Assembly (NCBI RefSeq): GCF_020521235.1
Contig: NZ_BLAY01000116.1
Location: 1 to 33,119, forward strand
Length of the DNA: 33,119 bases
From: Microseira wollei NIES-4236
Lineage (GTDB): Bacteria; Cyanobacteriota; Cyanobacteriia; Cyanobacteriales; Aerosakkonemataceae
Direction of reading: 5' to 3'
A program made the translations under genes and the position numbers. This document shows positions 23,065 to 31,651 of this stretch, piece after piece; within the stretch, counting starts at the first letter, position 1; the number at the start of each line of letters is the position of its first letter. The notes beneath the pieces were generated by a model, which did no database searches, was not told where the DNA came from, and saw nothing but the letters and a program-made list of their open reading frames with translations.

Positions 23065-24720
23065 CTACCGACTACCGTTTTTAGCGTGCGGTTGTTGAAT
23101 GATGGTTTCGCGGACGCGGCGCTTGGCTTTGGTATCAATTCCAATTAAGCGCACGTACTCGCCGCTATATTCGTTCAACGAAGCTTCCAAAGCGCTGATT
23201 GCTTCTCGCGCATCTTTGGCTTCGATGGGACCGCAACTTTGCCAAGAACTGGTGCGGTAGCGGCGCTCATCGGCGTGTTCCAATCCGATCCGGTAGCCTT
23301 GGGATAGCAGTTCGCGTACTTGTTCTACTGCTTGGGGAGTCAATACAGAACTGTCTGGAGCTGGTGCAGTAGCAACGCTGGCTGTGCTGCGAACTGCTGC
23401 GGGTGCGCTGGTGCCAGTTGTTACAGTTTTGCCGTTGGGACGTTGGATAATTTGCTCCATGACGCGGCGTTTGGCTTTGGGGTCGATGCCAAACAAGCGC
23501 ACGTATTCGCCCGCGTGTTCGGCTAAGCAACCTTCCAGGTTTGCCAAAACTTCAGCTTCCGGCTTGGCTTCGATCGGGGTGCAGCTGTGCCAAGAACTGG
23601 TGCGGAAGCGGCGTTCGTCTGCATGTTCCGTACCTATCTTGTAGCCTTTTGCTAATAGATTGCGGACAAATTCTACTACTTCTGCACTGATAGAGCCACT
23701 CGCTGCCGCACCGCTGTAACTTCCGTTACCGTTGCTTGAGTAGGGTGAGTAGTTAGTTGCAGGGGCGCTAGCTTTGGCTACGGGTTGGCTGCCGTCGGGA
23801 CGTTGAATAATTTGCTCGACGACGCGGCGCTTGGCTTTGGGGTCGATGCCAATCAGGCGGACGTATTCTCCGGCGTGTTCGCTGAGTGCGGATTGGACCG
23901 ATGCGATCGCTCCCCGTTCGTTATTACCATCTACAGAGCCGCCGCTTTGCCAAGAACTGGTGCGGAAGCGACGTTCGTCAGCATATTCGATACCGATGCG
24001 GCATCCTTTGGCGATCAGACTGCGGACTAGGGAGGCGATTTCTGCGGTGTTCATAGACGTGCTTTCTGATTCAAAACTATTGTTATTTGTACCTACTTGT
24101 TCCTTCCGGATATTCGTAATGCAAGCGACGTTGTCGGCGCATTGATAGCCGGATCTGAGGGCATCGTTAATACCGACGACGTGGCGGCTAAATTCAGTAT
24201 CTTCTTCTTGCACGTCTGGCAGGCGATCGGCTTGTTGTTGCGTGGTAATAATTGACCCGGAAGGTACGAACTTACCGGGTGGAATTTCCACATCTTGGAT
24301 CAGGGCGTGCATCATAACAATGCAACCTTTCCCGACTCTGGCGTTAAATACGGTAGAGCGAAACCCGATAAAGCAATCATCCCCGACGTAGCAAGGACCG
24401 TGAATCAAAGCCATATGGGTAATTGAAGCATTTTTCCCGATCCAGACAGAATATTCTTCTGCATCGTCTCCAATCACCCTACCTTGTTCCAAACCGTGAA
24501 TCACTACCCCATCCTGGATATTCGTTCCTTCGCCGATATAGAAGGGCGTCCCTTCATCGGCGCGAATCGAAGTACCAGGGGCAATCATCACGTTAGCCCC
24601 TATTTGCACATCTCCGATGATATTGGAAAACGAATGCACGTAGGCAGTTGGATCTATCTTTGGCTCTGCCAAAGATCTTGACCATGGCGTCGGCGGTGCC
24701 GCAATCCCACGGGCAGCCAT
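23065..24720 (-). CDS. ccmM: Carboxysome scaffold CcmM (gamma-carbonic anhydrase domain + three Rubisco small-subunit-like repeats)
   Basis: A 551-residue protein. Residues 1-200 form the gamma-carbonic anhydrase domain with zinc ligands His75, His102 and His107 ([16 protein letters not shown]). Cys194 and Cys200 match the pair whose disulfide activates enzymatic CcmM. Three small-subunit-like modules (about 226-308, 345-428, 461-545) each contain (H/Y)ADERR(F/Y)RTSSW and EYVRL(I/F)GID and bind Rubisco to condense it; Cys is present in repeats 2 and 3 (WHSC, WQSC) but not repeat 1 (WQSG). Met223 (codon at 24054) just before repeat 1 could start a short CcmM-35-type form, though its ribosome-binding site is weak. 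GAGGAA precedes the main ATG. It lies in the ccmK2K1LMN operon. Confidence 0.97.
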   Translation of the reverse strand: MAARGIAAPPTPWSRSLAEPKIDPTAYVHSFSNIIGDVQIGANVMIAPGTSIRADEGTPFYIGEGTNIQDGVVIHGLEQGRVIGDDAEEYSVWIGKNASITHMALIHGPCYVGDDCFIGFRSTVFNARVGKGCIVMMHALIQDVEIPPGKFVPSGSIITTQQQADRLPDVQEEDTEFSRHVVGINDALRSGYQCADNVACITNIRKEQVGTNNNSFESESTSMNTAEIASLVRSLIAKGCRIGIEYADERRFRTSSWQSGGSVDGNNERGAIASVQSALSEHAGEYVRLIGIDPKAKRRVVEQIIQRPDGSQPVAKASAPATNYSPYSSNGNGSYSGAAASGSISAEVVEFVRNLLAKGYKIGTEHADERRFRTSSWHSCTPIEAKPEAEVLANLEGCLAEHAGEYVRLFGIDPKAKRRVMEQIIQRPNGKTVTTGTSAPAAVRSTASVATAPAPDSSVLTPQAVEQVRELLSQGYRIGLEHADERRYRTSSWQSCGPIEAKDAREAISALEASLNEYSGEYVRLIGIDTKAKRRVRETIIQQPHAKNGSR

Positions 24721-24761
24721 ATTGAAATTCCTCGCTGACTGAACAAAGTATACTGACTTGA

Positions 24762-25064
24762 CTAACGATAATCTTCCTTCTTGCTGTAGAGCGAGCGATT
24801 ATCAACCGATACCGTATCGATAATCCCCACTACCATTGCATCGATAGGACTCTTTTCGCTGCCTTCGATTTGACGGGCGGCGCTGCCACGGCTGATCAGA
24901 ACCCATTCACCCATGCCAGCACCAACCCTATCCCCTGCTACTTCGTATTTTGGAAGTAGCTGTCCTTCCTCATCTATTAGTTGCACCATGAGCAGTTTTA
25001 ACCCTCTGAGCGATTGCTCTTTTTGGGTACTGACTACGGTGCCGCGAACTTTGGCAATTTGCAT
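24762..25064 (-). CDS. ccmL: Carboxysome vertex protein CcmL
   Basis: A 100-residue BMC-vertex (EutN/CcmL) protein. [39 protein letters not shown] and [14 protein letters not shown] are typical. It forms pentamers that cap the corners of the icosahedral shell. The start codon is preceded by TTAGCAAAA with no Shine-Dalgarno and by GGTAATT heptamers, so translation may be coupled to upstream genes or leaderless-like. It lies 41 nt before ccmM. Confidence 0.96.
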   Translation of the reverse strand: MQIAKVRGTVVSTQKEQSLRGLKLLMVQLIDEEGQLLPKYEVAGDRVGAGMGEWVLISRGSAARQIEGSEKSPIDAMVVGIIDTVSVDNRSLYSKKEDYR

Positions 25065-25176
25065 TTTTGCTAATTGGTAATTGGTAATTGGTAATTGGTA
25101 ATTGGTTTGTGTTTTTGATGCCGATTACCGATTACCCTCGTTCCCAAGGCTCTGCCTGGGAACGCCATTACCTATC
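25065..25176. repeat. ccmK1-ccmL gap: GGTAATT heptamers and 26-nt hairpin, copy 2
   Basis: About four tandem GGTAATT units (about 25075-25104) abut the ccmL start. The dispersed hairpin CGTTCCCA...TGGGAACG lies at 25139-25164. The hairpin sits inside the operon and could stabilise or attenuate the mRNA between ccmK1 and ccmL. Confidence 0.75.
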
Positions 25177-25518
25177 CTATGGTCTGTTGAGAGGCCGAAT
25201 ACCGCTGACGCTCTCGCGGAATTGTTCTACTGCTTCGGTGTAACGAATGGGTAGGACGTACTCCAGGTTTTCGTGGGGACGGGCAATGATGTGTGTAGAG
25301 ACTACTTGCCCGCCGTTTACCCGCTTGACAGATTCTACGCCTGCTGCTACCGACGCTTGCACCTCGGAGACATCTCCCCGCACAATTACGGTGACGCGAC
25401 CGCTGCCAATTTTTTCATATCCGACCAAAGTGACGCGGGCGGCTTTCACCATTGCGTCGGCGGCTTCTACCACGGCTGGAAAGCCGAGGGTTTCAATCAT
25501 TCCAACTGCAATTGCCAT
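25177..25518 (-). CDS. ccmK1: Carboxysome shell hexamer protein CcmK1
   Basis: A 113-residue BMC protein nearly identical to the upstream CcmK2. Differences are few (GFPAVV preceded by ETL, SGRV for [14 protein letters not shown]), plus a C-terminal extension [14 protein letters not shown] that is typical of CcmK1. The pore loop KIGSGRV is conserved. It forms hexamers tiling the shell facets; the pore passes bicarbonate and sugar phosphates. GAAGGAAG precedes the ATG. It is the second gene of the operon. Confidence 0.95.
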   Translation of the reverse strand: MAIAVGMIETLGFPAVVEAADAMVKAARVTLVGYEKIGSGRVTVIVRGDVSEVQASVAAGVESVKRVNGGQVVSTHIIARPHENLEYVLPIRYTEAVEQFRESVSGIRPLNRP

Positions 25519-25610
25519 GAGTTCTTCCTTCGCTGAATCAAAGTGCTGCTAGAGAGTTTGGACAAGGGACTTGCCAGTAATCAAGACGCGAGTCTTTTAG
25601 GCTGGAAAAC

Positions 25611-25919
25611 TTAAGTCCGGAATTGTTCTACCGCTTCGGTGTAACGAATTGGCAGGACGTATTCCAGGTTTTCGTGGGGACGGGCAATGATGTGGGTCGA
25701 GACGACTTCGCCGCCGTTTACCCGTTTGGCTGCTTCTACGCCTGCGGCTACCGAGGCTTGTACTTCCGATACGTCGCCCCGGACGATTACCGTGACGCGG
25801 GCGCTACCGATTTTTTCATAACCGACCAAAGTGACGCGAGCTGCTTTCACCATTGCGTCTGCCGCTTCTACAACGGCAGGAAAGCCTCTCGTTTCAATCA
25901 TTCCAACTGCAATTGGCAT
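25611..25919 (-). CDS. ccmK2: Carboxysome shell hexamer protein CcmK2
   Basis: A 102-residue BMC-domain protein starting [20 protein letters not shown], with pore loop [13 protein letters not shown] and the C-terminal [15 protein letters not shown] without the extension of CcmK1. It is the major facet protein of beta-carboxysomes. AAGGAGG 8 nt before the ATG is the strongest ribosome-binding site of the operon, fitting high expression. It is the first gene of ccmK2K1LMN. Confidence 0.96.
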   Translation of the reverse strand: MPIAVGMIETRGFPAVVEAADAMVKAARVTLVGYEKIGSARVTVIVRGDVSEVQASVAAGVEAAKRVNGGEVVSTHIIARPHENLEYVLPIRYTEAVEQFRT

Positions 25920-26400
25920 TATCTTCCTCCTTAAGCGATCGCCAACCTATTTTCGTCCATTTTTTGCCTCTAACATAAATTTGGACGAGAATACCCATTT
26001 TTCTGTTCGAGATCTATTTTTAGCCTCGTATCATTAAGCATAGAGAACCATGGATACCTTGACAATATAAATTATTATGATATTTCCATATGACGTGTCT
26101 TAATAAAACTTAACATTCCCCCACTGTAGGAGCGGCAGGAATAAAAGTCGATTTGTTCGGAAAGGGTCTGGTTATGTTTTATAATTTTTTCATAACTATT
26201 GAATAACTGGGAATTATCTGACGTGTCAGCCACGGGATAGAGGATTTTGTCTAAAGTACCCTAAACTAAAAAAACAGTGCGGGTGGGAGGGCATTTTCGA
26301 TGGCAGATGCCTTACGCCGACGGGAACTCCACCAAGTCTGTAGATAATATAAACACAAGCAGACTCAGTACAGGCACTGAGAGAACCATAGATAAGATCG
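25920..26400. other. Divergent control region between ccmK2 and the IsrB-like gene
   Basis: No gene is present. It must contain the ccm operon promoter and probably remains of the ndhF promoter region displaced by the IsrB-like insertion. A CCATAG/CTATGG hairpin lies at about 26385-26410 and GGCAT/ATGCC at about 26294-26315. No regulator site can be named. Confidence 0.4.
26037..26065 (-). promoter_or_regulatory. Candidate sigma-70-type promoter for ccmK2K1LMN
   Basis: On the minus strand TTGTCA is followed after 17 nt by TATGCT, 118 nt before the ccmK2 start. On the plus strand the same DNA contains a consensus TTGACA (26059-26064) without a good -10. This rests on consensus matching only. 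Confidence 0.35.
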
Positions 26401-26509
26401 GGAGCTATGGGGGTGGTCGTTAATAATTATTTTAGGTGTCAAGTATTAATCTTGAGCAATTTAAAGGTTAAAGTAAACAAAATCTAATCAATCCAATATG
26501 AATCGTCGA

Positions 26510-26807
26510 TGGCAAGACAAGCTTGGAGTGACTTGCGATTGGTGAGTGGTGCTGCTTTGTTTTTGAGGCAAAAATAGCAAGGACATTCTTAGTATCACCT
26601 TCTGGGCTCTCCCATAGACGGAGATTGGGTAGCAAATACCTAATTAATTGGTGAATAGCCCACATAGCCTAGTTCTGGCACGTACTTCCGGATACTTCCC
26701 CAGTCCGGACAGATTACAAGACTGTTTGTCTAGTCGTTGGGAGAGCCAAGATATCTTGAATTAGGTGGGCGAGGGGACGAGTCAACTTTACTCGAAGGAT
26801 TATCTCC
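26510..26807 (+). ncRNA. Omega-RNA-like structured leader of the IsrB-like gene
   Basis: The ~300 nt before the RuvC gene have dense pairing. GGCTCTCCCA (26605-26614) pairs perfectly with TGGGAGAGCC (26738-26747). CCTAATT (26639-26645), inside that stem, pairs with AATTAGG (26759-26765), outside it, making a pseudoknot. Local hairpins are TCCGGA/TCCGGA (26687-26709), GCAAG/CTTGC (26512-26536) and CGAGT/ACTCG (26778-26794), the last just before the AAGGA ribosome-binding site. IscB/IsrB genes are preceded by such a guide-bearing RNA. The 5' end and guide could not be placed; the start given is approximate. Confidence 0.6.
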
Positions 26808-27881
26808 ATGTTACGAGTACCAGTTTTATCACCATCAGGCAAACGATTGATGCCAACCAAGTCTAGCAGGGCGAGACGTTGGTTAAAGGAAGGAAAAGGC
26901 AAAGTAGTATACAACGACGTTGGTATTTTCCAGGTACAGTTAGTCAACAATCATGAAGAGTTCAATACTCAGAGGGTAGCGGTTGGCATTGCTCCAGGCA
27001 AGCTTTACACAGCTATTGGAGTCCAATCTGCGAAATCTACCTTGTGGATGGGACATCTTCAACTGCGATTTAAAACCGTTTCTGGACCCATGGAGCAACG
27101 TTTGATGATGCATAGAGGGCGTAGAGGTCGTCGTATTAATCGCAAGGTTGCGTTTAATCAACGCCCTGATCGCCAAAAGCGTTTTGATCATCGCAAGCAA
27201 TGCAAGGTTCCACCAAGCATTCGAGCCAACCGTGAATTGGAGTTGCGGCTCTTGAGCGAATTGTCACTAATTTACCCTATTACAACGAGCGCCTACGAAG
27301 TAGTTAAAGCGCGTGGCGACAAAGGTTTTAGTCGGGCAATGGTTGGTGAGAAATGGCAGTTAGAAAATCTTAAGCAATATGGCGAAGTCAGTCAAATTGA
27401 GGGCTGGAAAACTGCCAATCTCAGACAAGAGTTAGGATTGCACAAACAGAAACACTTCTTCGGTGATGCAATACCTGCTACACACGCTGTAGACGGCATC
27501 GCACTAGCTGGCAGTGCATTCATTAGGTACGGCATCATTGACAGCCAAACAATGGGGTGGAAAGGAAATGTTTCTGTTACACCTGCACCATTGGCTGTGA
27601 TTCGTCGCCCGACTGGATCGCGCCGTCAATTACATCTGATGGTTCGTGCAAAAGGTGGAATTAGAAGGAAATATGGTGGTACTGTTACTCGTCACGGATT
27701 GAGAAAAGGCGACTATGTTGCAGCGACTTGTGGCAACAAAACCTATTGTGGCTGGGTAAGTGGTGACACCTCCAAACAAGTTTCTGTCTCTGACCACAAT
27801 TGGAAACGTAATGGTCAATTCAGTAAAAACTCTCGTCCGATTGATACGACGCTCAACCGGATTAATTGTGACTGCGGTTAA
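26808..27881 (+). CDS. isrB: IsrB-like RRXRR/RuvC protein (OMEGA family), RuvC-I aspartate missing
   Basis: A 357-residue protein. The N-terminal PLMP-type domain (VLSPSGKRLMPTKSSRARRW) is followed by a RuvC-I-like motif VAVGIAPGKLYTAIGVQSA, the arginine-rich bridge RGRRGRRINRK (103-113), RuvC-II with Glu164 (SAYEVVKARGDKGFS) and RuvC-III THAVDGIALA (His226, Asp229). There is no HNH insertion, which fits IsrB rather than IscB. IsrB proteins are RNA-guided nickases of IS200/IS605-like elements. Ala62 stands where the catalytic Asp of RuvC-I is expected (codon GCT at 26991-26993; one change from GAT), so nicking is probably lost while RNA and DNA binding may remain. AAGGA precedes the ATG. It is inserted between the divergent ccm and ndhF operons, 67 nt before ndhF. 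Confidence 0.8.
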   Translation: MLRVPVLSPSGKRLMPTKSSRARRWLKEGKGKVVYNDVGIFQVQLVNNHEEFNTQRVAVGIAPGKLYTAIGVQSAKSTLWMGHLQLRFKTVSGPMEQRLMMHRGRRGRRINRKVAFNQRPDRQKRFDHRKQCKVPPSIRANRELELRLLSELSLIYPITTSAYEVVKARGDKGFSRAMVGEKWQLENLKQYGEVSQIEGWKTANLRQELGLHKQKHFFGDAIPATHAVDGIALAGSAFIRYGIIDSQTMGWKGNVSVTPAPLAVIRRPTGSRRQLHLMVRAKGGIRRKYGGTVTRHGLRKGDYVAATCGNKTYCGWVSGDTSKQVSVSDHNWKRNGQFSKNSRPIDTTLNRINCDCG

Positions 27882-27948
27882 AACCGCCGCGTCGTGTTCA
27901 TCCCTGGTTTAAAAACACAAAGGTAACACACATACCGGAGACTTGTAG

Positions 27949-29841
27949 ATGACAGAGTTTCTCACCCAAACAAGTTGGTGGGTGCCTTTTTATGGACTGA
28001 TTGGTGCGGTCTTGACCTTACCCTGGTCGATGGGCATCATTCGTCGCACGGGACCTAGACCGGCAGCTTACTTTAACCTGTTGATGACCGTGCTGGCATT
28101 TGTTCACGGCACAATAGTGTTTAGATCTACCTGGAACAAAGAGCCACAAGAATTGATACTCCACTGGCTAACCGTAGCAGATCTAGATTTATCCTTTGCG
28201 ATTGATATCTCATCGGTGACTGTGGGGGCGATGGAGTTGGTGACGGGGTTAAGTTTGTTAGCCCAACTCTTCGCCCTGGGATACATGGAGAAAGACTGGG
28301 CATTAGCCCGCTTTTTTGCTCTGATGGGATTTTTTGAAGGGGCGATGAGTGGCTTGGCAATTAGTAACTCGTTATTTTTGACTTACGCCTTGCTGGAAAT
28401 GCTCACGCTTTCTACTTATTTGCTGGTGGGTTTTTGGTACGCACAACCATTAGTGGTAACCGCAGCAAGAGATGCGTTTTTAACCAAACGGGTGGGAGAC
28501 GTGTTGCTGCTGATGGGGGTGGTAGCATTAGCGACAATGGCGGGAAGTTTGAACTTTCCCGATTTGTATAACTGGGCAGAAAATACTACCTTGTCGCCAA
28601 CGGTAGCAACTTTATTAGGTTTAGCTTTAATTGCGGGACCGACGGGGAAATGCGCTCAATTTCCGCTGCACATGTGGCTGGATGAAGCGATGGAAGGACC
28701 GAACCCCGCTTCGATATTGCGAAACTCGGTTGTCGTTGCTGGCGGTGCTTACGTGCTGATTAAACTTCAGCCGGTATTGGTACTTTCCCCAGTAGCTTCG
28801 ATAGCGTTGGTAGTAATTGGTACAACAACTGCCATCGGTGCGTCTTTGGTTGCGATCGCGCAAATTGACATCAAACGCGCATTATCCCATTCCACCAGCG
28901 CTTATTTGGGATTGGTCTTTATCGCCGTTGGGTATCAATGGACGGGATTTGCGCTGATGTTACTACTCGCCCATGGGATCGCCAAAGCTTTATTATTCAT
29001 GAGCGCAGGTTCGATCGTTCTCACCACCAACAACCAAAATTTGACCGAAATGGGCGGCCTGTGGTCAAAAATGCCCGCTACAACGACTGCTTTTATCGTA
29101 GGTTCGGCGGGGTTAATCGGACTGCTGCCTTTGGGAGGTTTTTGGGCGTTGCGATTGGGGATGGACGACTTTTGGAGTTACCAACCTTGGATTGTGGCAG
29201 TCTTGCTATTAGTTAACGCCTTGACTGCTTTAAATTTAACCCGCGTCTTTCGCCTGACATTCTTGGGACCAAGTGGGCCGAAAACTCGTCGCGCCCCAGA
29301 GGTAGCATGGCCTATGGCAGTACCGATGGTTTCGTTGACCATTTTCACCCTATTCGTTCCTGGGATGATGCAGCGCTTGGATTTGCTGCCAGACTGGATG
29401 TATATCAACCAAGATGCAGTTTTGCTGTTAGTTGCATCGGGGTTAGCTGGTACGGCGCTGGGTGCGACAGTCGATCTGCAACGCACTTGGTCAAGACCGA
29501 TACAAGTACCTTTGAGATTTGTGCAGGACTTGTTGGCTTATGACTTTTACGTGGATCGAGTGTATCGCTACAGCGTAGTTTTTGCCGTCAACCAATTGTC
29601 CCGGTTAAATTCTGCCATTGACCGCTACATCGTAGATGGATTGGTTAATTTAGTCGGTCTGGGTACGATTTTCAGCGGACAAAGCTTGAAATACAGCGTT
29701 TCTGGTCAATCCCAGTTTTACGTGCTGACAATTTTGCTGGGAACTAGCGTTTTTGCCTTTTTGATGAGTTGGTTCATCGATCCAGAAGCTGTCAAAGCAA
29801 TTTTAGATTGGGAATTTTGGCGAGTAGCACTCAGTAAATAG
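27949..29841 (+). CDS. ndhF4: NDH-1 CO2-uptake subunit NdhF (NdhF3/NdhF4 type)
   Basis: A 630-residue multi-spanning membrane protein of the NuoL/NdhF family. It is the distal antiporter-like subunit of the NDH-1MS complex in the thylakoid membrane and interacts with Cup protein. GPTGKCAQFPLHMWLDEAME followed by GPNPASILRNSVVVAGG is the form seen in CO2-uptake NdhF3/4, not the respiratory NdhF1 (which has HAATMV). The conserved Lys/His/Glu of the proton path are present. It is the first gene of ndhF-ndhD-cup, with GGAG 8-11 nt before ATG. F4 rather than F3 is favoured because no cupS follows and the operon is divergent from ccmK, but this is an inference. Confidence 0.88.
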   Translation: MTEFLTQTSWWVPFYGLIGAVLTLPWSMGIIRRTGPRPAAYFNLLMTVLAFVHGTIVFRSTWNKEPQELILHWLTVADLDLSFAIDISSVTVGAMELVTGLSLLAQLFALGYMEKDWALARFFALMGFFEGAMSGLAISNSLFLTYALLEMLTLSTYLLVGFWYAQPLVVTAARDAFLTKRVGDVLLLMGVVALATMAGSLNFPDLYNWAENTTLSPTVATLLGLALIAGPTGKCAQFPLHMWLDEAMEGPNPASILRNSVVVAGGAYVLIKLQPVLVLSPVASIALVVIGTTTAIGASLVAIAQIDIKRALSHSTSAYLGLVFIAVGYQWTGFALMLLLAHGIAKALLFMSAGSIVLTTNNQNLTEMGGLWSKMPATTTAFIVGSAGLIGLLPLGGFWALRLGMDDFWSYQPWIVAVLLLVNALTALNLTRVFRLTFLGPSGPKTRRAPEVAWPMAVPMVSLTIFTLFVPGMMQRLDLLPDWMYINQDAVLLLVASGLAGTALGATVDLQRTWSRPIQVPLRFVQDLLAYDFYVDRVYRYSVVFAVNQLSRLNSAIDRYIVDGLVNLVGLGTIFSGQSLKYSVSGQSQFYVLTILLGTSVFAFLMSWFIDPEAVKAILDWEFWRVALSK

Positions 29842-30024
29842 CTAATGGCGTTCCCAGGCAGAGCCTTGGGAACGAGGCTAATGGCTAATAGCACATACCA
29901 AGCGAGCAATTAGCCATTAGCAATTAGCTATTAGCTAATGGCTAATTGCTAATAGCACATACCAAGCGAGCAATTAGCAATTAGCAATTAGCAATTACCA
30001 ATAACTTAGGAGCAAGATCGATAA
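29842..30024. repeat. ndhF-ndhD gap: hairpin copy 3 and direct repeats
   Basis: The 26-nt hairpin is at 29849-29874 in inverse orientation to the other two copies. A 31-bp direct repeat (GCTAATAGCACATACCAAGC...) occurs at 29884-29914 and 29948-29978. TTAGCAA/GCTAATT heptamers fill the rest. AGGAG at about 30008-30013 serves ndhD. Confidence 0.75.
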
Positions 30025-31518
30025 ATGCTTAGTGCCTTAATTTTGGTTCCGTTGATCAGTGCGGTTATTGTGGGGTTATGGCCTGGAACTGTAGCGCCTA
30101 TAATTATCCGGCGAGTGACCTTGGCGATCGCATGTGGTTTATTTCTCTGGTCGCTGGTCGTGGGGATTCAGTTTAACCCCCAGGATATCAACCAGCAATT
30201 CTCAGAGTTTATCCCCTGGATTGATAGTTTAGGCTTGACTTACCATCTCGGCGTGGATGGGTTGTCTTTGCCTTTGCTGGTTTTAAATAGTCTGCTGACT
30301 TGCCTTGCGATTTCCAGCACCGAGTCATCTATCTCGCGACCCCGATTTTACTACACTTTGGTTTTGTTGTTGAATGTGGGTGTAGCTGGAGCTTTTCTGG
30401 CGCAAGATTTGCTGCTGTTTTTCTTGTTTTACGAGTTGGAATTAATTCCACTGTATCTGTTGATTGCAATTTGGGGCGGTCAGCGTCGGGGTTATGCAGC
30501 TACCAAATTTCTCATCTATACGGCGATTTCTGGAATTCTGATTTTAGCCGCTTTCTTTGGGTTAGTTTGGCTTAGCCATAGTTCCAGTTTTGCTTACGAA
30601 CCGCTACTGGGGAACACGCTACCTTTGGGAACGCAATTGTTACTATTAGGGGCAATTGTTGTCGGGTTTGGGATTAAAATTCCCCTCGTACCTTTCCACA
30701 CTTGGTTACCCGATGCACACGTGGAAGCTTCCACGCCGATTTCAGTGCTGTTAGCGGGGATACTGTTGAAGTTGGGGACTTACGGGTTACTGCGGTTTGG
30801 GTTAGGTTTGTTTCCCCAAGCTTGGGCGTATGCCGCACCTTGGTTGGCGACTTGGGCGGTGATCAGCGTATTGTACGGGTCGTTTAACGCGATCGCTCAA
30901 ACCGACATGAAAAAAATGGTGGCCTTTAGTTCGATCGGTCACATGGGTTACGTCCTCCTCGCCGGAGCAGCCGCTACACCCCTGGCGCTATTGGGCGCAG
31001 TTCTGCAAATGATCAGTCACGGGTTGATTTCTGCCCTGTTGTTTCTACTGGTAGGGGTTGTATATAAAAAGACCGGATCGCGGGATATCGAGATTCTGCG
31101 CGGACTGTTGAATCCGGAACGGGGTTTACCTGTCGTGGGTAGCTTGATGATTTTGGGGGTGATGGCGAGTGCTGGAATTCCGGGGATGGTGGGCTTTATT
31201 TCGGAATTTTTGGTATTTCGCGGCAGTTTGCCGGTATTTCCGACTCAAACCTTGCTGTCAATGATTGGGACGGGGTTAACCTCGGTTTATTTCCTGCTGT
31301 TGGTGAACCGGGCATTTTTTGGCAGACTATCGGAAAAAGTGACGTATTTACCACCTGTGCAGTGGAGCGATCGCGCGCCGGCGATCGTTCTTGCTATCCT
31401 GATTGTAATCTTGGGCTTGCAACCAGCTTGGATGGTGCATTGGACAGAAAGCACCACCACCGCGATGCTGACAAATTATTCAGCAGTTGCACAAGTTTCT
31501 GACATTAGTAGTCATTAA
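30025..31518 (+). CDS. ndhD4: NDH-1 CO2-uptake subunit NdhD (NdhD3/NdhD4 type)
   Basis: A 497-residue protein with about 13-14 transmembrane helices, NuoM/NdhD family. FFLFYELELIPLYLLIAIWGG has the conserved Glu of helix 5, KIPLVPFHTWLPDAHVEASTP the conserved Lys and the broken-helix motif, and FSSIGHMGYVLLAG the following helix. It is one of the proton-pumping antiporter-like subunits of NDH-1MS. AGGAG precedes the ATG. The gene lies between ndhF and cup; D3 versus D4 follows the same reasoning as for ndhF. Confidence 0.88.
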   Translation: MLSALILVPLISAVIVGLWPGTVAPIIIRRVTLAIACGLFLWSLVVGIQFNPQDINQQFSEFIPWIDSLGLTYHLGVDGLSLPLLVLNSLLTCLAISSTESSISRPRFYYTLVLLLNVGVAGAFLAQDLLLFFLFYELELIPLYLLIAIWGGQRRGYAATKFLIYTAISGILILAAFFGLVWLSHSSSFAYEPLLGNTLPLGTQLLLLGAIVVGFGIKIPLVPFHTWLPDAHVEASTPISVLLAGILLKLGTYGLLRFGLGLFPQAWAYAAPWLATWAVISVLYGSFNAIAQTDMKKMVAFSSIGHMGYVLLAGAAATPLALLGAVLQMISHGLISALLFLLVGVVYKKTGSRDIEILRGLLNPERGLPVVGSLMILGVMASAGIPGMVGFISEFLVFRGSLPVFPTQTLLSMIGTGLTSVYFLLLVNRAFFGRLSEKVTYLPPVQWSDRAPAIVLAILIVILGLQPAWMVHWTESTTTAMLTNYSAVAQVSDISSH

Positions 31519-31612
31519 TCAACCTCGCCCTTCACGGATTTTGATACGGATGCAGGGATGTTTGAATTAAAGCTATCTCATCCTAATTTAAACTCTGTGT
31601 TATGGGCGATTG

Positions 31613-31651
31613 ACCAATTACCCATTACCAATTACCAATTACCCATTACCC
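31613..31651. repeat. ATTACCC/ATTACCA heptamers abutting the cup start codon
   Basis: About five tandem 7-nt units end directly at the ATG at 31652, occupying the place where a ribosome-binding site would be. Confidence 0.75.

Noticed and set aside
26468-26665. 65-codon minus-strand frame upstream of the IsrB-like gene
   Set aside because: It lies antisense to the structured leader, shows no ribosome-binding site and matches no family; best explained by the RNA structure region.
31610-31651. 14-residue N-terminal extension of the Cup protein from a TTG start
   Set aside because: The codons are heptamer repeat DNA (TNYPLPITNYPLP), and family members begin near MTNT..HPL.
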